DNA from: an uncultured Erysipelotrichaceae bacterium
GTDB taxonomy: Bacteria; Bacillota_I; Bacilli_A; RF39; UBA660
Direction of reading: 5' to 3'
Assembly (NCBI GenBank): GCA_902797005.1
Contig: CADBRE010000090.1
Location: 1 to 23,767 of the forward strand
Length of the DNA stretch: 23,767 nt
Positions 1 to 8,482 of this stretch are shown piece by piece. The position numbers and the translations under genes were made by a program. The notes beneath the pieces were generated by a model, which worked only from the letters and a program-made list of their open reading frames with translations, had not been told where the DNA came from and did not search any database. Every line of letters starts with the position of its first letter. Positions within the stretch are counted from its first letter, which is position 1.

Positions 1-339
1 CATGTTTATGCTGCTCAGCCACCATTATTTAGAATAATGCATGGTAAAACTAGAAAATATGTATTAAATGATGAAGAAAAAGAAAGATATTTGGCATCTT
101 TGCCTGAAAATGTTCGTCAGAGAGCTGAGATTGCTCGTATGAAAGGTCTTGGTGAGATGGATGCTGAAGAACTTAATGAGACAACAATGGATATTAATAA
201 ACGTGTTTTAAGAAAGATAACAGTTGATGATTGTATTTTAGCTGACCAGGTGTTTGAAAAGCTTATGGGTGATGAAGTTGAACCTAGAAGAAAATTTATT
301 GAAGAAAATGCTGGTTATGTTAAGAACTTGGATATTTAG
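1..339 (+). CDS. gyrB: DNA gyrase subunit B, C-terminal part (5' truncated)
   Basis: This is the C-terminal end of the ATPase subunit of DNA gyrase, which with GyrA introduces negative supercoils into DNA. The reading frame is open from base 1, so the gene begins outside the window; the internal ATG at 37 is not the start. Visible family signatures are [10 protein letters not shown] at the start of the TOPRIM tail, [36 protein letters not shown] and the terminal YVKNLDI. The last two favour GyrB over the topoisomerase IV subunit ParE. The stop codon (337-339) abuts the GGAGGTG ribosome site of gyrA, so the pair is almost certainly co-transcribed. A gyrB-gyrA pair followed by parS sites is typical of the chromosome origin region in Bacillota. 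Confidence 0.96.
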   Translation, partial: HVYAAQPPLFRIMHGKTRKYVLNDEEKERYLASLPENVRQRAEIARMKGLGEMDAEELNETTMDINKRVLRKITVDDCILADQVFEKLMGDEVEPRRKFIEENAGYVKNLDI

Positions 340-354
340 GAGGTGTAATGGTAA

Positions 355-2964
355 ATGGAAGATAATAGTTTAAATGAGTTATTAGAAAGAGCTGAAGATG
401 ATTCTAATAACGAAGAAAATGATATACAAGATGAACAAGTAGAAAGTAATGATGAACAACTAAATGATGAAAAGATTGAAATGCCTGCTGATAAAGGCGA
501 GTTTAGTGGTTACTTTCATGAAAGAGACAGACTTGCTGAGAATAATATAGTTAATGAAGTTGAAACTTCTTTCTTGGAGTACTCAATGAGCGTTATTGCT
601 TCACGTGCTCTTCCTGATTTAAGAGATGGTTTAAAACCAGTTCACAGAAGAATCCTATGGAGTATGTATGAATCAGGTTATACTCCAGATAAACCTCATA
701 GAAAGTCAGCAAAGACTGTCGGGGAAGTTATGGGTAATTACCATCCTCATGGTGACTCTTCAATTTATGAAGCTATGGTTAGACTTGCTCAAGATTGGAA
801 TGAAAGATATTTATTAGTCGATGGACATGGAAACTTTGGTAATATTGAGGGTGACGGACCAGCAGCGATGCGTTATACTGAGTCAAGACTATCTAAACTA
901 TCTCTTGAGCTTTTAAGAGATATTAACAAAGATACAGTAGACTTTGATCCAAACTTTGATGAAACAAGAAATGAGCCTAAGGTTTTACCTTCAAGATTCC
1001 CTAATATTCTAGTTAATGGTACGATGGGTATTGCAGTTGGTATGGCTACAAATATTCCACCTCATAATTTAGGTGAAGTAATTGATGGCTGTATAGCTTA
1101 TATAGATAATCCTGAAATAGAAACATCTGAATTAATGCAATATATTAAGGGACCGGATTTTCCTACAGGGGCTGTAATACTAGGAAATAAAGGTATTAAA
1201 CAAGCATATGAGACTGGTAGAGGTTCAATTACTATTAGAAGTAGGGCAACTATAGAAGAAGTTAAAGGTCATCCTACAATTGTTGTTACAGAGGTTCCTT
1301 ATGGAGTAAATACTCAAGAACTTAAAAATAAAGTAGCTGAACTTGTACACAATAAAGTTTTGGATGGTATTACTGATTATCATACAGACTTAAAAGATGG
1401 TGTTAAGATAACAATAACTCTTAAAAAAGATGCTAATGCTCAGGTTATATTAAATAATTTATATAAATACACTCAATTTCAAGTTAATTATGGAATTATA
1501 TTCTTAATGCTTGATGGATTGACTCCTAGAACTTTAGGTTTAAAGAGTATTATTTCTAAATATATAGACCATCAGAAAGAAGTTATTTATAGAAGAACTG
1601 CTTTTGATTTAAAGAAGAGTGAAAATAGAGTTCATATTCTAGAAGGTTATAAGATAGCACTTGATAATATTGATGAAGTTGTTAAGATTATTAGAGGCGC
1701 TGAAACTGATCAAGAGGCTAGAGAGACCTTAATGAGTAGATTTGGTTTAACTCAGATACAAGCTGATAGTATTCTAGAACTAAAATTGCGTAGATTAACA
1801 GGCTTAGAAAGAAATAAAATTGAAGAAGAATTAGCTAATTTACTTGTTTTGATTGATAAGTTAAGAGCTATATTAGCTGACGAGAAATTAGTATTAAATA
1901 TTATTAAAGAAGAATTAACTGAAATTAAAGATAAATATAGCGATGAGAGACGTACTACTATTGATATGACTGCTATTGATTATATTGAAGATGAATCATT
2001 AATTCCTGAAGAAGATATAATTATTAGGATTACTAATAAGAATTATATTAAGAGAATAACTACTGATACTTATAAGACTCAAAATCGTGGCGGTGTAGGT
2101 ATAAAAGGAATGTCTACTAATGATGAAGATTTTGTTGAACAGATGATTAACTTATCAACACATGATTATTTATTATTCTTTACTGATAAGGGTCGTGTTT
2201 ATAGGCTAAAAGGTTATGAAATCCCAGAATTTTCTAGACAATCAAAAGGATTACCTATTGTTAATTTAATTCAAATAGAAAAGGACGATAAGATAAGTAC
2301 TGTTGTTAAAATAGAAAAGGATAACGCGTACAAATATTTGGTATTTGGAACAAAAGGCGGAATTATTAAGAGAACTTTAATATCTGAATTTGATAATATT
2401 AGAAAAGGTGGTAAAATAGCAATTACGCTAAAAGAAGATGATGAGTTAAATTCAGTTAAGAAATCAACTGGTGAGGATCAAATCTTGATGTGTACATCAG
2501 GTGGCCGCATGGTTAGATTTAATGAAGATGAAGTTAGAATAATGGGTAGAACTGCTTCTGGAGTTAAAGGTATTTCTTTAGGTAATGATTATTGCGTTGG
2601 AACTGAAGTTACTAACAATGAAATGGAAGTTTTAGTTGTTACAGAGAATGGTTATGGTAAGAAAACACCTGTTAACGATTATAGACAAACTCGTAGAGGT
2701 AGCAAAGGCGTTAAAACTTTAAATATTAGTGATAAGAATGGTAATATAGTTGGTTTCAAATCTGTAGAAGATTCTAAAGATTTAATGATTATTACTAATT
2801 CTGGAATTGTAATAAGATTAGATATTAACAATATTTCACAAATGGGTAGAGTTACAAAAGGTGTTAAACTTATTAATTTAAAAGATTCTGCAAAAGTAGC
2901 TTCAATATCAGTTATTAACAAATCTGATGACAAAGAAGATAACAATAATGTTATAGAAGAATAA
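355..2964 (+). CDS. gyrA: DNA gyrase subunit A with a long acidic N-terminal extension
   Basis: GyrA is the DNA breakage-and-rejoining subunit of gyrase. The start at 355 is set by GGAGGTG at 339-345; the nearer ATG at 348 is out of frame. Catalytic Tyr174 lies in [10 protein letters not shown]. The quinolone-determining region reads [12 protein letters not shown], with Ser135 and Glu139 at the two positions that usually mutate to resistance. Ser-plus-Glu is the wild-type state in many Gram-positives, so nothing here suggests resistance. The C-terminal beta-pinwheel carries a GyrA-box-like QTRRGSKG near residue 777, which supports gyrase over ParC. The first ~60 residues are strongly acidic and low-complexity (rich in Asp, Glu and Asn) before the usual N-terminal [20 protein letters not shown]. 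Most GyrA proteins lack this extension. Length is 869 residues, at the long end for the family. Confidence 0.97.
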   Translation: MEDNSLNELLERAEDDSNNEENDIQDEQVESNDEQLNDEKIEMPADKGEFSGYFHERDRLAENNIVNEVETSFLEYSMSVIASRALPDLRDGLKPVHRRILWSMYESGYTPDKPHRKSAKTVGEVMGNYHPHGDSSIYEAMVRLAQDWNERYLLVDGHGNFGNIEGDGPAAMRYTESRLSKLSLELLRDINKDTVDFDPNFDETRNEPKVLPSRFPNILVNGTMGIAVGMATNIPPHNLGEVIDGCIAYIDNPEIETSELMQYIKGPDFPTGAVILGNKGIKQAYETGRGSITIRSRATIEEVKGHPTIVVTEVPYGVNTQELKNKVAELVHNKVLDGITDYHTDLKDGVKITITLKKDANAQVILNNLYKYTQFQVNYGIIFLMLDGLTPRTLGLKSIISKYIDHQKEVIYRRTAFDLKKSENRVHILEGYKIALDNIDEVVKIIRGAETDQEARETLMSRFGLTQIQADSILELKLRRLTGLERNKIEEELANLLVLIDKLRAILADEKLVLNIIKEELTEIKDKYSDERRTTIDMTAIDYIEDESLIPEEDIIIRITNKNYIKRITTDTYKTQNRGGVGIKGMSTNDEDFVEQMINLSTHDYLLFFTDKGRVYRLKGYEIPEFSRQSKGLPIVNLIQIEKDDKISTVVKIEKDNAYKYLVFGTKGGIIKRTLISEFDNIRKGGKIAITLKEDDELNSVKKSTGEDQILMCTSGGRMVRFNEDEVRIMGRTASGVKGISLGNDYCVGTEVTNNEMEVLVVTENGYGKKTPVNDYRQTRRGSKGVKTLNISDKNGNIVGFKSVEDSKDLMIITNSGIVIRLDINNISQMGRVTKGVKLINLKDSAKVASISVINKSDDKEDNNNVIEE

Positions 2965-2984
2965 CAGTTATATAAATTATTAGG

Positions 2985-3012
2985 AGTTAATGTTTCACGT
3001 GAAACATTAACT
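2985..3012. promoter_or_regulatory. parS site 1 inside a 28-bp perfect palindrome
   Basis: TGTTTCACGTGAAACA at 2991-3006 matches the B. subtilis-type parS consensus TGTTNCACGTGAAACA, bound by ParB (Spo0J) to nucleate chromosome segregation. Flanking bases extend it to a perfect palindrome over 2985-3012. It lies 20 bases after the gyrA stop and is followed by T-rich sequence, so its RNA form could also act as a gyrA transcription terminator. Confidence 0.93.
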
Positions 3013-3029
3013 TCTTTTGTTATATATAT

Positions 3030-3053
3030 TATATGTTTCACGTGAAACATATA
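3030..3053. promoter_or_regulatory. parS site 2 (perfect consensus)
   Basis: TGTTTCACGTGAAACA at 3034-3049, an exact ParB-site consensus. Flanking AT bases extend the perfect palindrome to 24 bp. It starts 43 bp after the start of site 1. Confidence 0.93.
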
Positions 3054-3198
3054 GATATTTTTAATTTATTTTTTTAATGGATAGTTATAATTCAGTTGTT
3101 TGCTAAGAATCATTACTATACCTGTTTGAGCTTTAATTAAGCGTATATAAAATTTATTATTATATCTATAGTTTTAATCTGAATATAAGATTTTCTGA

Positions 3199-3214
3199 TG
3201 TTTCACGTGAAACA
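3199..3214. promoter_or_regulatory. parS site 3 (perfect consensus)
   Basis: TGTTTCACGTGAAACA, an exact match to the ParB-binding consensus, in the gene-free stretch between gyrA and the SRP RNA gene. It starts 165 bp after site 2. Confidence 0.93.
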
Positions 3215-3273
3215 TTGAGTTATTGTTACTCTTTGTATGGTTTTTTATTATTGTTTAATTTTTACTTTTTTAA

Positions 3274-3289
3274 TGTTTCACGTGGAACA
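3274..3289 (-). promoter_or_regulatory. parS site 4 (asymmetric variant)
   Basis: The + strand reads TGTTTCACGTGGAACA. Read on the - strand it is TGTTCCACGTGAAACA, which fits TGTTNCACGTGAAACA exactly with N=C. It is therefore a legitimate ParB site and not a decayed one. It starts 75 bp after site 3. Confidence 0.88.
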
Positions 3290-3398
3290 TTATTATAAAA
3301 TATAGTTTTTTTATTTTATGATTCTAATTTTTATATTATTATAATCATTGAAATATATATTATTAACAATTAAACATTTAAATACTTTTAGAAAATTA

Positions 3399-3414
3399 TG
3401 TTTCACGTGAAACA
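3399..3414. promoter_or_regulatory. parS site 5 (perfect consensus)
   Basis: TGTTTCACGTGAAACA, an exact ParB-site consensus. It lies about 35 bp upstream of the SRP RNA promoter, so ParB loading or spreading here could touch that promoter. The rest of 2965-3440 is AT-rich, and I see no gene in it. Confidence 0.93.
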
Positions 3415-3445
3415 TTAAATCTTTCTTTTATTTATATAGATGATA

Positions 3446-3454
3446 TGTTATAAT
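3446..3454 (+). promoter_or_regulatory. Extended -10 promoter of the SRP RNA gene
   Basis: TGTTATAAT is an extended -10 (TGn plus TATAAT). It sits seven bases before the predicted RNA 5' end near 3461. No good -35 hexamer is seen, as is usual for extended -10 promoters. Confidence 0.7.
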
Positions 3455-3460
3455 TCATTT

Positions 3461-3538
3461 GTGCAACACATAATGTAGAATCAGGTCAGGATCGGAAGAT
3501 AGCAGCCTTAACACCTCTTGTGTGTGTGCACTTTTTTT
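3461..3538 (+). ncRNA. ffs: Signal recognition particle RNA, small bacterial type
   Basis: This is the RNA scaffold of the signal recognition particle, which binds Ffh and targets membrane and secreted proteins during translation. The core (CAGGTCAGGATCGGAAGATA then GCAGCC) is the conserved domain IV asymmetric loop and GGAA tetraloop. The 5' end (GTGCAACACA) pairs with the 3' end (TGTGTGTGCAC), closing one long hairpin of about 71 bases. A run of seven T residues (3532-3538) then makes an intrinsic terminator. There is no Alu domain, so it is the short 4.5S-like type. B. subtilis and many Bacilli have the long form, so the short form points to an Erysipelotrichia/Mollicutes-like lineage. In B. 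subtilis the RNA gene lies after tadA; here it lies before it. Confidence 0.93.
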
Positions 3539-3548
3539 GAGGTTTAAT

Positions 3549-3953
3549 ATGAATGATTATTTTGAAAAGTTGATTGAATTATCACAAAAAGCTAGTGAAA
3601 TTGGTGAAGTACCAGTTGCGGCACTAATAGTTATTAACAATAAAATTATTGCTACATCATATAATTCAAGACATGATGATGGTAACCCTCTTAATCATGC
3701 TGAAGTTAAGTGTATTATTAAAGCTTCTGAAGTTCTTAAAGATTGGCGTTTAAATGAATGTGATTTATATGTTACTTTAGAACCATGCGATATGTGTAAA
3801 AGAATTATAGAAGAGTCTAGAATAAAAAAAGTATATTATATGGTACCTTCTACTAAGAAAGTTTGTAGAAAGACAAGTTATCAACAAATTAATTCGGTTT
3901 TTAATGCTAAATATATTAATTTATTAAAAACTTTCTTTAAAAACAAGCGTTAA
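3549..3953 (+). CDS. tadA: tRNA(Arg) adenosine-34 deaminase
   Basis: TadA converts A34 to inosine in the anticodon of tRNA-Arg(ACG), so that one tRNA can read CGU, CGC and CGA. The 134-residue product has the zinc deaminase signature: His50-Ala-Glu52 (HAE, with Glu as proton shuttle) and Cys80-x2-Cys83 in TLEPCDMC. I chose the ATG at 3549, with ribosome site GAGG at 3539-3542. An in-frame GTG at 3522 lies inside the SRP RNA and would add nine residues before the family's usual start. The protein is shorter than most TadA (about 150-170 residues), and the region after the PCxxC helix is less typical (STKKVCRKTS). No separate promoter is visible, so expression probably comes from readthrough of the SRP RNA terminator. 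Confidence 0.92.
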   Translation: MNDYFEKLIELSQKASEIGEVPVAALIVINNKIIATSYNSRHDDGNPLNHAEVKCIIKASEVLKDWRLNECDLYVTLEPCDMCKRIIEESRIKKVYYMVPSTKKVCRKTSYQQINSVFNAKYINLLKTFFKNKR

Positions 3954-3977
3954 TTACTTAATTGTTAAGGTTTAAAA

Positions 3978-3986
3978 TGTTATAAT
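3978..3986 (+). promoter_or_regulatory. Extended -10 promoter of the dnaX operon
   Basis: TGTTATAAT, identical to the extended -10 of the SRP RNA gene. It ends 24 bases before the dnaX start, leaving room for a short leader with the GGAGGT ribosome site at 4000-4005. Confidence 0.6.
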
Positions 3987-4010
3987 TTAATTTGAAATTG
4001 GAGGTAAATT

Positions 4011-5735
4011 ATGTCTTATGTTGCTTTGTATAGAAAGTATAGGCCTAACAATTTTGCTAATGTAGTTGGGCAAGATACTGTTGTTAAAATTTTAATTAAT
4101 TCTATTAAAACAAATCATATATCACATGCTTATTTATTTACTGGACCTAGAGGTACAGGTAAAACAAGTATTGCTAAGATATTTGCTCGTGCTGTAAATT
4201 GCCTGGATTTTAACGATGATTTATGTGGTAAATGTGATAATTGTAAAGCTTTACTTGAAAATGATATAGATATTGTTGAGATTGATGCTGCTAGTAATAA
4301 TGGCGTTGATGAAATTCGTGCGTTAAGAGATAATGTTAAACTTATGCCTTCGTTCTGTAAATATAAAATTTATATAATTGATGAAGTTCACATGTTATCT
4401 ACAGGTGCATTTAACGCTTTATTGAAAACTTTAGAGGAACCACCTTCACATGTTATTTTCATTTTAGCGACAACAGAACCACAAAAAATTCCCTTAACTA
4501 TACTTTCTCGTTGTCAAAGATTTGATTTTAACAGAGTATCTAATGAGCATTTAGTTTCTAGAATGAAATATATTCTTGAACAAGAAAATAAAGAGCTTTC
4601 TTATAATGTTTTATATTATATAGCTGATTCTTCTGATGGTTGCGTTAGAGATGCTGTTAATCTTTTAGATCAAGTCATTTCATTAGGAAAAGGACAACAA
4701 ACAAGTGTTCAGGATATTAATAGATTAAGTGGAAAGATTTCTTCAGATTTAGTTTTTAGTATTTTAGATAATATATTACATTCTAATTATGCTAATTTAC
4801 TTTCTATTTCTGAAGAACTATGTAAAGATGGTAAGAATTTGTCAGATGTTATAAACTACTTATTAACAATTTTAAGAGATATTTTGATTTATAAACAATT
4901 AAATAATTATTTTGATGGCGATTATAAGCAACAACTTTCTAATATTAACATTGAGTCAAAAGATATCTTGTTCTTTTCTAAAAGACTTAATGAATTATTA
5001 ATAGAAATGAAAAATTCTAATAATCAAAAAACGATTTTTGAGATTTATTTGATGGATTTGGCAGAAAATTTTGATGAACAATCTACTGACTCTATGTTGT
5101 TAGAAACTAAATCAAATTCTTCTTTTTCTCAAGATACTGACTCTGAAAAGGTAGTTAATATTGTTAAGACAATAAATTTTGAATCTCCTGATATAGGTAA
5201 TAATGATAATAATATTTCGTTGGTTGAAGATTCTAATAAAATGAAAATTGATTACTCTGGGGATACAGATTTTAAAGAACTTAGAGAAATAAGAATAAAT
5301 AATGTTTTTGCTGGCGCTAACAAAGATGAGTTAAAACGAGTTCAAGACAGTTTTGGTAAGATTAATGATTATATTTCTAATAAAAAGTATAATGCTTTAG
5401 TTCAAATATTGGATGATACAATGCCTGTTGTAGCTTCAAATGATATTATTATGATTAAACTTTTAGATTTTGGTGCTTTAAGTATATTTAATAATAATAT
5501 TAAACAAATTGAAGTATTCTTGAATGAAATATTTGAAAAGGAATATAAAATTGTTGCTGTAACAAATGAAGAATGGCTTAAATTGAAAGAAGAATATATT
5601 TTTAAGAAAAAAAATAATATTCCGTATGTAATTATTGATGAAAATAGTGTAAAATTAGAAGTGTCTGAAAGTTCTCAGGATGTTGAAGAATCAGCTGCTG
5701 ATATCTTTGGGCAAAATGTTATAAATATTAAATGA
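4011..5735 (+). CDS. dnaX: DNA polymerase III subunit tau/gamma
   Basis: DnaX is the ATPase motor of the clamp loader, which opens and loads the beta clamp at primer ends and ties the polymerases together at the fork. The 574-residue product has Walker A GPRGTGKTS (45-53), Walker B DEVH (124-127) and the SRC sensor motif (166-168). A zinc module is formed by Cys64, Cys72, Cys75 and Cys78. The AAA+ part spans about 1-220, the clamp-loader collar about 225-360, then comes a low-complexity Asn/Ser/Asp-rich linker and a tau-like C-terminal domain (about 425-574). The start follows GGAGGT with ideal spacing. It is the first gene of a run reaching ybaB and recR, the same order as in B. subtilis and many other bacteria. 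Confidence 0.97.
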   Translation: MSYVALYRKYRPNNFANVVGQDTVVKILINSIKTNHISHAYLFTGPRGTGKTSIAKIFARAVNCLDFNDDLCGKCDNCKALLENDIDIVEIDAASNNGVDEIRALRDNVKLMPSFCKYKIYIIDEVHMLSTGAFNALLKTLEEPPSHVIFILATTEPQKIPLTILSRCQRFDFNRVSNEHLVSRMKYILEQENKELSYNVLYYIADSSDGCVRDAVNLLDQVISLGKGQQTSVQDINRLSGKISSDLVFSILDNILHSNYANLLSISEELCKDGKNLSDVINYLLTILRDILIYKQLNNYFDGDYKQQLSNINIESKDILFFSKRLNELLIEMKNSNNQKTIFEIYLMDLAENFDEQSTDSMLLETKSNSSFSQDTDSEKVVNIVKTINFESPDIGNNDNNISLVEDSNKMKIDYSGDTDFKELREIRINNVFAGANKDELKRVQDSFGKINDYISNKKYNALVQILDDTMPVVASNDIIMIKLLDFGALSIFNNNIKQIEVFLNEIFEKEYKIVAVTNEEWLKLKEEYIFKKKNNIPYVIIDENSVKLEVSESSQDVEESAADIFGQNVINIK

Positions 5736-5748
5736 GGAGGATTATTGT

Positions 5749-6042
5749 ATGAATATGCAAAGTTTAATGGCTCAAGCTCAAAAGGTTCAACGTGAGCTAG
5801 AAAAAGCTAATAATGAAATTGAAAATTCTACTTTTGTAGGAGAAAATGAGGCAGTAAGGGTTGAAGTTACTGGTAAAAATGTTATTTCTAAGGTTGAAAT
5901 TATAGATGATCAATTATTATCTGACAAGGAATTATTACAAGATATGATTGTTGTTGCTACTAATAAGGCTTTAGAACAAATTGCAAAAATGAAGAGTGAA
6001 AAGTTGGGTAAATATACTGGTGGTCTTGGGGGACTCTTTTAG
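5749..6042 (+). CDS. YbaB/EbfC family nucleoid-associated protein
   Basis: A 97-residue small DNA-binding protein that forms tweezer-like dimers with a helical N-terminus (MNMQSLMAQAQKVQRELEKA). Conserved features are the central GxNEAVRVEVTGKNVISKVEI strand region (reading GENEAVRVEVTG...) and the C-terminal glycine-rich KYTGGLGGLF. Its ribosome site AGGAGG overlaps the dnaX stop codon, and recR starts 3 bases after its own stop. The dnaX-ybaB-recR cassette is widely conserved. A role with RecR and DnaX at replication or repair sites is inferred from this linkage; the biochemical function is not settled. Confidence 0.94.
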   Translation: MNMQSLMAQAQKVQRELEKANNEIENSTFVGENEAVRVEVTGKNVISKVEIIDDQLLSDKELLQDMIVVATNKALEQIAKMKSEKLGKYTGGLGGLF

Positions 6043-6045
6043 GAT

Positions 6046-6645
6046 ATGATTTATCCAGAGGAGTTTGAAAAACTACAGGAAAGTTTTAAAAGTTTTCCTG
6101 GTATAGGTGATAAGTCTGCTGAAAGATTTGTCTATGCTATAGATTCACTAGATATAGATAAAGTAGAAGATATTGCTGATAATTTGATTAATTTTAAGAA
6201 GAATATTCGTAAATGTAAGATTTGCGGGCATTTAACTAATAGGGATGTGTGCAATATTTGTGATTCTGAATCTAGAGATAAAAGTATAATTTGTGTAGTG
6301 GAAGATTCTAAAAGTGTATTCAGCTTTGAAAAAACTGGTAAATTTAGAGGTACTTACCATGTATTAGGTGGTCTTATTTCACCGATTGATGAAATTAATC
6401 CTGAAGATTTAAATATATATTCTTTAATTAACGATAGAATTAATGATGAAACTCTTGAAGTTATTATTGCTCTAAATCCTACGGTCGAAGGAGAAATGAC
6501 ATCTTTATATATTCAAAAATTATTAGAAGATAAAAATGTTAAAGTATCACGTTTATCGTATGGTATACCTATGGGAGCAGATATTGAATACCTTGATCCA
6601 TTAACTATTATACGTGCTATGGATGATAGAAAATTCTTGTCATAA
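6046..6645 (+). CDS. recR: Recombination mediator protein RecR
   Basis: RecR works with RecO (and RecF) to load RecA on SSB-coated single-stranded gaps. The product has the standard length of 199 residues and the usual domains in order. These are a helix-hairpin-helix (FPGIGDKSAERF, about 17-28), a four-cysteine zinc finger (Cys57, Cys60, Cys69, Cys72) and a TOPRIM domain from about residue 80 (IICVVEDSKSVFSFEKTGKF). The C-terminal Walker-B-like segment includes LSYGIPMGADIEYLD. The ATG lies 3 bases after the ybaB stop. The only nearby Shine-Dalgarno-like sequence (GGGGGA) is inside the end of ybaB, so translation is probably coupled. Confidence 0.96.
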   Translation: MIYPEEFEKLQESFKSFPGIGDKSAERFVYAIDSLDIDKVEDIADNLINFKKNIRKCKICGHLTNRDVCNICDSESRDKSIICVVEDSKSVFSFEKTGKFRGTYHVLGGLISPIDEINPEDLNIYSLINDRINDETLEVIIALNPTVEGEMTSLYIQKLLEDKNVKVSRLSYGIPMGADIEYLDPLTIIRAMDDRKFLS

Positions 6646-6682
6646 TTAGATTTAATCAAAATACTATATATTGGAGGAAGAT

Positions 6683-6865
6683 ATGCAATATATAGTTTTA
6701 ATAATAAAGAAAATAGTAATGGCAATTGCAATGCTTTATACAGTTAATTTGATAGTTAGTAGTACTGGAATTATTATTCCAATCAATGTTTTGTCTATTA
6801 GTTTTGTGGCAATTCTTGGTTTACCAGCTGTAATTGGTTTAACAGTTTTAGAACAGCTTATGTAG
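6683..6865 (+). CDS. bofA: BofA family protein (pro-sigma-K processing inhibitor)
   Basis: BofA is a small mother-cell membrane protein. In B. subtilis it holds the SpoIVFB protease inactive until the forespore signals, delaying pro-sigma-K cleavage. The 60-residue product is almost wholly hydrophobic, with two membrane segments (about 2-26 and 34-56). It carries the family core STGIIIPINVLSISFVAILG followed by LPAVIG. I chose the ATG at 6683, 4 bases after GGAGGA (6673-6678), over an in-frame TTG at 6671 upstream of that site. The recR-bofA order matches B. subtilis. SpoIVFA, SpoIVFB and sigma-K are not in this window, so the checkpoint itself is inferred. Confidence 0.85.
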   Translation: MQYIVLIIKKIVMAIAMLYTVNLIVSSTGIIIPINVLSISFVAILGLPAVIGLTVLEQLM

Positions 6866-6873
6866 GAGGATTT

Positions 6874-7701
6874 ATGAAAGATGTATTAAAAAAGTATTTT
6901 GAACAATTATACCAAGAGAATAGAATGTCTCATGCTTTTTTAATATGCAATACAACATATGAAACTATTAAAGCTGAACTTATGAAAGTGCTTTCTGAGT
7001 ATTTCTTTGATAACAAATTTGAAAGCGAGGATAATCCAGATTTATTAGTGATTAAACCTGAAAATGGAAAGATTTTAAAAGAGAGTATTTTGTCATTACA
7101 AGAAAAGTTTATGACTAAATCACAAATTAATGATAATAAAGTTTATATAATTACTTGTGCTGAAAAGATGAATGACTATGCATCAAATTCGCTTTTGAAG
7201 TTTTTAGAAGAGCCACAAGATAATATATATGCTTTTTTGATTAGTGAAAATATAAATAAAGTATTGCCTACTATTAAATCTAGGTGTCAAATTATAAATA
7301 TTTCTTCTGAAACTGAAACAAATATTAATGATTTAGATGAGGATTTTCTTAATAAATCCTTGAGTTTTATTGATTTATTGGAATCTAAAAAGGTTAATAC
7401 AATTGCTTACATGTATGATGTTTTAAATAAAAAGGAAGATAAAGAAAATATTGTTAATTTGCTTAATGTATTAGAATTATTCTATAGAGATGTTCTATTA
7501 TTTAAATTACAAGGAAATCTAGATGTCTTTAGCAATAAAAAAGATCTAGTTGATAAAATTAGCAATATAAATACTGAAAAATCTTTAATTAATAAATTAA
7601 TTATTATCAATAAATATGAAAATATGTTAGAATATAACTTGAATATTAGTTTATTTTTAGATAGACTTATTATTGAAATGGGTGGTGTGACTAATGCATG
7701 A
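6874..7701 (+). CDS. holB: DNA polymerase III subunit delta'
   Basis: Delta' is the rigid stator of the clamp loader, paired with DnaX and delta. The 275-residue protein resembles the DnaX AAA+ fold (RMSHAFLICN at the start, NSLLKFLEEPQDNIYAFLIS, and the SRC sensor in TIKSRCQ). It lacks a Walker A lysine motif and the DnaX zinc cysteines, as expected of a non-ATPase stator. AGGAGG at 6864-6869 overlaps the bofA stop. Its last 8 bases overlap the start of ricT. In B. subtilis tmk and two small genes lie between bofA and holB; they are absent here. Confidence 0.92.
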   Translation: MKDVLKKYFEQLYQENRMSHAFLICNTTYETIKAELMKVLSEYFFDNKFESEDNPDLLVIKPENGKILKESILSLQEKFMTKSQINDNKVYIITCAEKMNDYASNSLLKFLEEPQDNIYAFLISENINKVLPTIKSRCQIINISSETETNINDLDEDFLNKSLSFIDLLESKKVNTIAYMYDVLNKKEDKENIVNLLNVLELFYRDVLLFKLQGNLDVFSNKKDLVDKISNINTEKSLINKLIIINKYENMLEYNLNISLFLDRLIIEMGGVTNA

Positions 7702-8473
7702 TGTAGCAGGTATAAGTTTTAAGGATAATGGTAAGCTTTATTTCTTTAAAGTTAATGATTTAAAAATTAAAGATGGCGACTTTGTTGTAGTTGAGACTGA
7801 TAAGGGATTGCAAATAGGTAAGGTTGTTATATCAAATATTATTAATAAAGATGAGCTAGAAAATATGAAGAGTATAATTAGAATAGCAACCAATAGAGAC
7901 CTTAAGAATTATGAAATTAATAAGAGAGATGCTGAAGAAGCTCTTGAAACTGCAAGGTCAATTGCTAAAGAATTAGATTTGAACATGAATCTTTTGGAAG
8001 CTAATTACACTTTAGAAAGAAAACAGTTAATATTTCTTTTTGTTTCTGAAACAAGAGTAGATTTTCGTGAAATGGCTAGAGAACTTGCGTCTATTTATAA
8101 AACTAGAATAGAATTAAGACAAATTGGTGTAAGAGATAGAGCTAAAGAAATTTCTGGATTAGGACAATGTGGTAGAGAGTTATGCTGCTCAAGTTTTTTA
8201 AGAAATATGACTGATGGTGTATCTATAAATATGGCTAAGAATCAAAATCTTGCTTTAAATCCATCTAAGATTAATGGTCAATGCGGTAGACTATTATGCT
8301 GTTTAAGTTATGAAGACGATGTTTATACAGAAAGAAGAGTTGGTCTTCCTAATATTGGTGATGTTGTTAGGACAAATAAAGGAAAAGGAACTGTTGTGTC
8401 ACTAGATATTTTAAAACGTTCATATCAAGTAGATGTTCCTGATGAAGGACGAATTACTGTGAATTTAGATTAG
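7694..8473 (+). CDS. ricT: PSP1 domain protein RicT (YaaT)
   Basis: RicT is a subunit of the Ric (YlbF-YmcA-YaaT) complex, which in B. subtilis carries iron-sulfur clusters, helps RNase Y mature mRNAs, and promotes sporulation and competence. The 259-residue product has the PSP1 domain. It also has two paired cysteine motifs, Cys159-x4-Cys164-Cys165 (CGRELCC) and Cys197-x4-Cys202-Cys203 (CGRLLCC), the presumed cluster ligands. The start overlaps the end of holB by 8 bases, with GGTGGTG at 7681-7687 as ribosome site. The neighbours holB and the methyltransferase gene match B. subtilis order except that yabA is missing. Confidence 0.93.
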   Translation: MHDVAGISFKDNGKLYFFKVNDLKIKDGDFVVVETDKGLQIGKVVISNIINKDELENMKSIIRIATNRDLKNYEINKRDAEEALETARSIAKELDLNMNLLEANYTLERKQLIFLFVSETRVDFREMARELASIYKTRIELRQIGVRDRAKEISGLGQCGRELCCSSFLRNMTDGVSINMAKNQNLALNPSKINGQCGRLLCCLSYEDDVYTERRVGLPNIGDVVRTNKGKGTVVSLDILKRSYQVDVPDEGRITVNLD

Positions 8474-8482
8474 GAAAAGTAT

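Noticed and set aside
730..780. Quinolone-resistance change in GyrA
   Set aside because: The Ser and Glu at the key positions are the usual wild-type residues in Gram-positive GyrA.
2679..3050. Open frame on the - strand across the end of gyrA and the parS sites
   Set aside because: It is antisense to a certain gyrA coding region and reads through palindromic parS sites; no ribosome site or family signature is seen.
3055..3198. Possible small RNA or gene between parS sites 2 and 3
   Set aside because: I see no stable hairpin, promoter-terminator pair or coding frame; it is plain AT-rich DNA.
3522..3548. Upstream GTG start for tadA
   Set aside because: It lies within the SRP RNA stem and terminator; the ATG at 3549 has a well-placed ribosome site and gives the usual TadA N-terminus.
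5590..5630. A-rich run near the end of dnaX as a programmed frameshift for a short gamma form
   Set aside because: It lies close to the C-terminus, so a shift would remove little, and A-runs are common in this genome. No stimulatory hairpin or internal Shine-Dalgarno is seen.
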